Positions 6,687-6,959 of a stretch of 6,959 bases of DNA are shown here, in pieces. The stretch's first letter is position 1; the number at the start of each line of letters is the position of its first letter. Both the position numbers and the translations under genes were made by a program. The DNA is from Nitrosomonas eutropha. GTDB taxonomy: Bacteria > Pseudomonadota > Gammaproteobacteria > Burkholderiales > Nitrosomonadaceae. Under the pieces are notes generated by a model. It searched no databases, had not been told where the DNA came from, and was given only the letters and a program-made list of their open reading frames with translations. The DNA is taken from assembly GCA_014584635.1 (NCBI GenBank), contig JACTML010000137.1:1-6959 (forward strand), in the 5' to 3' direction.

Positions 6687-6959
6687 ATGCTGCTTTTCAT
6701 CGGTATAAATACTGTACCACAACGTAGACATTGGAACTTTTTGTGCCAATCATTCATTGTATTGAGTTGTTGCGCATAAATATCGCTGATGCCATACAGA
6801 ATAGCCAAGCTGAACATAACAACCGGTATTATCCAGCCTGGCCAATCAAAAAATATCACTCCAATGAAGAGTGGAACGCCAATGGATGACCAGGAAAATG
6901 GTACAACCGAAGCAGAAGGTGCGGCATGAGCAGCAATCAGACTTGATGAATGGCTTTCA
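6680..6959 (-). CDS. Partial two-helix membrane protein with C-terminal CLRCG motif
   Basis: Ninety-two codons on the minus strand are open from the right edge to a TAA at 6682-6680; the 5' end lies outside the window. The visible part begins with a polar Ser/Ala-rich stretch (ESHSSSLIAAHAAPSASVV). Two hydrophobic segments follow: roughly visible residues 17-37 and 41-59, separated by a short DWPG turn. The soluble tail is NDWHKKFQCLRCGTVFIP and a few more residues. The C-x2-C-G pattern (6730-6719) resembles half a zinc ribbon; a second cysteine pair might lie in the missing N-terminal part. The helix-turn-helix layout and the aromatic, basic linker before CLRCG look like genuine coding sequence rather than a shadow, and the reading frame does not overlap another gene. 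I do not recognise the family and infer no function. It is convergent with plsC and shares the stem-loop region. Confidence 0.7.
   Translation of the reverse strand, partial: ESHSSSLIAAHAAPSASVVPFSWSSIGVPLFIGVIFFDWPGWIIPVVMFSLAILYGISDIYAQQLNTMNDWHKKFQCLRCGTVFIPMKSSIN

Overview
The window looks like an ordinary chromosomal segment of a Gram-negative betaproteobacterium. The gene order lnt-glyQ-glyS-gmhB-plsC is, from memory, a familiar betaproteobacterial arrangement, and the protein sequences read most like the ammonia-oxidising Nitrosomonas group. That assignment rests on recognition, not on a search. Base composition is moderate and even, and I see no insertion sequence, tRNA, CRISPR array, prophage or other sign of recent transfer.

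Layout: positions 1-338 hold no gene I can name, only weak open frames and two weak hairpins. A compact plus-strand block follows. It contains a small DUF6164-like protein with one membrane segment (339-704), lnt (apolipoprotein N-acyltransferase, 750-2243), glyQ (2276-3199), glyS (3196-5355), gmhB (5376-5918) and a plsC-type acyltransferase (5918-6646). Gaps inside the block are 45 bases or fewer. glyQ/glyS overlap by 4 bases and gmhB/plsC by 1. The block ends at a strong 11-bp stem-loop terminator (6650-6686). Beyond it, on the minus strand, lies the C-terminal end of a convergent gene for a small two-helix membrane protein with a terminal CLRCG motif, cut by the window edge. It has no usable start inside the window and is easily missed.

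The genes combine two jobs. lnt, gmhB and plsC serve the envelope: lipoprotein maturation, LPS heptose supply and phospholipid synthesis. glyQ and glyS form the alpha2-beta2 glycyl-tRNA synthetase. The spacing suggests one transcription unit, although I could not place a convincing promoter.

I found no undescribed multi-gene system. The observation most worth checking is in GmhB: its HAD motif I reads DQN where the family has DxD, so the general acid/base aspartate is replaced by asparagine while every other catalytic and zinc-binding motif is intact. Also worth a look are a 14-codon mini-ORF bridging the DUF6164 gene and lnt with stop/start overlaps, and the unannotated convergent gene.
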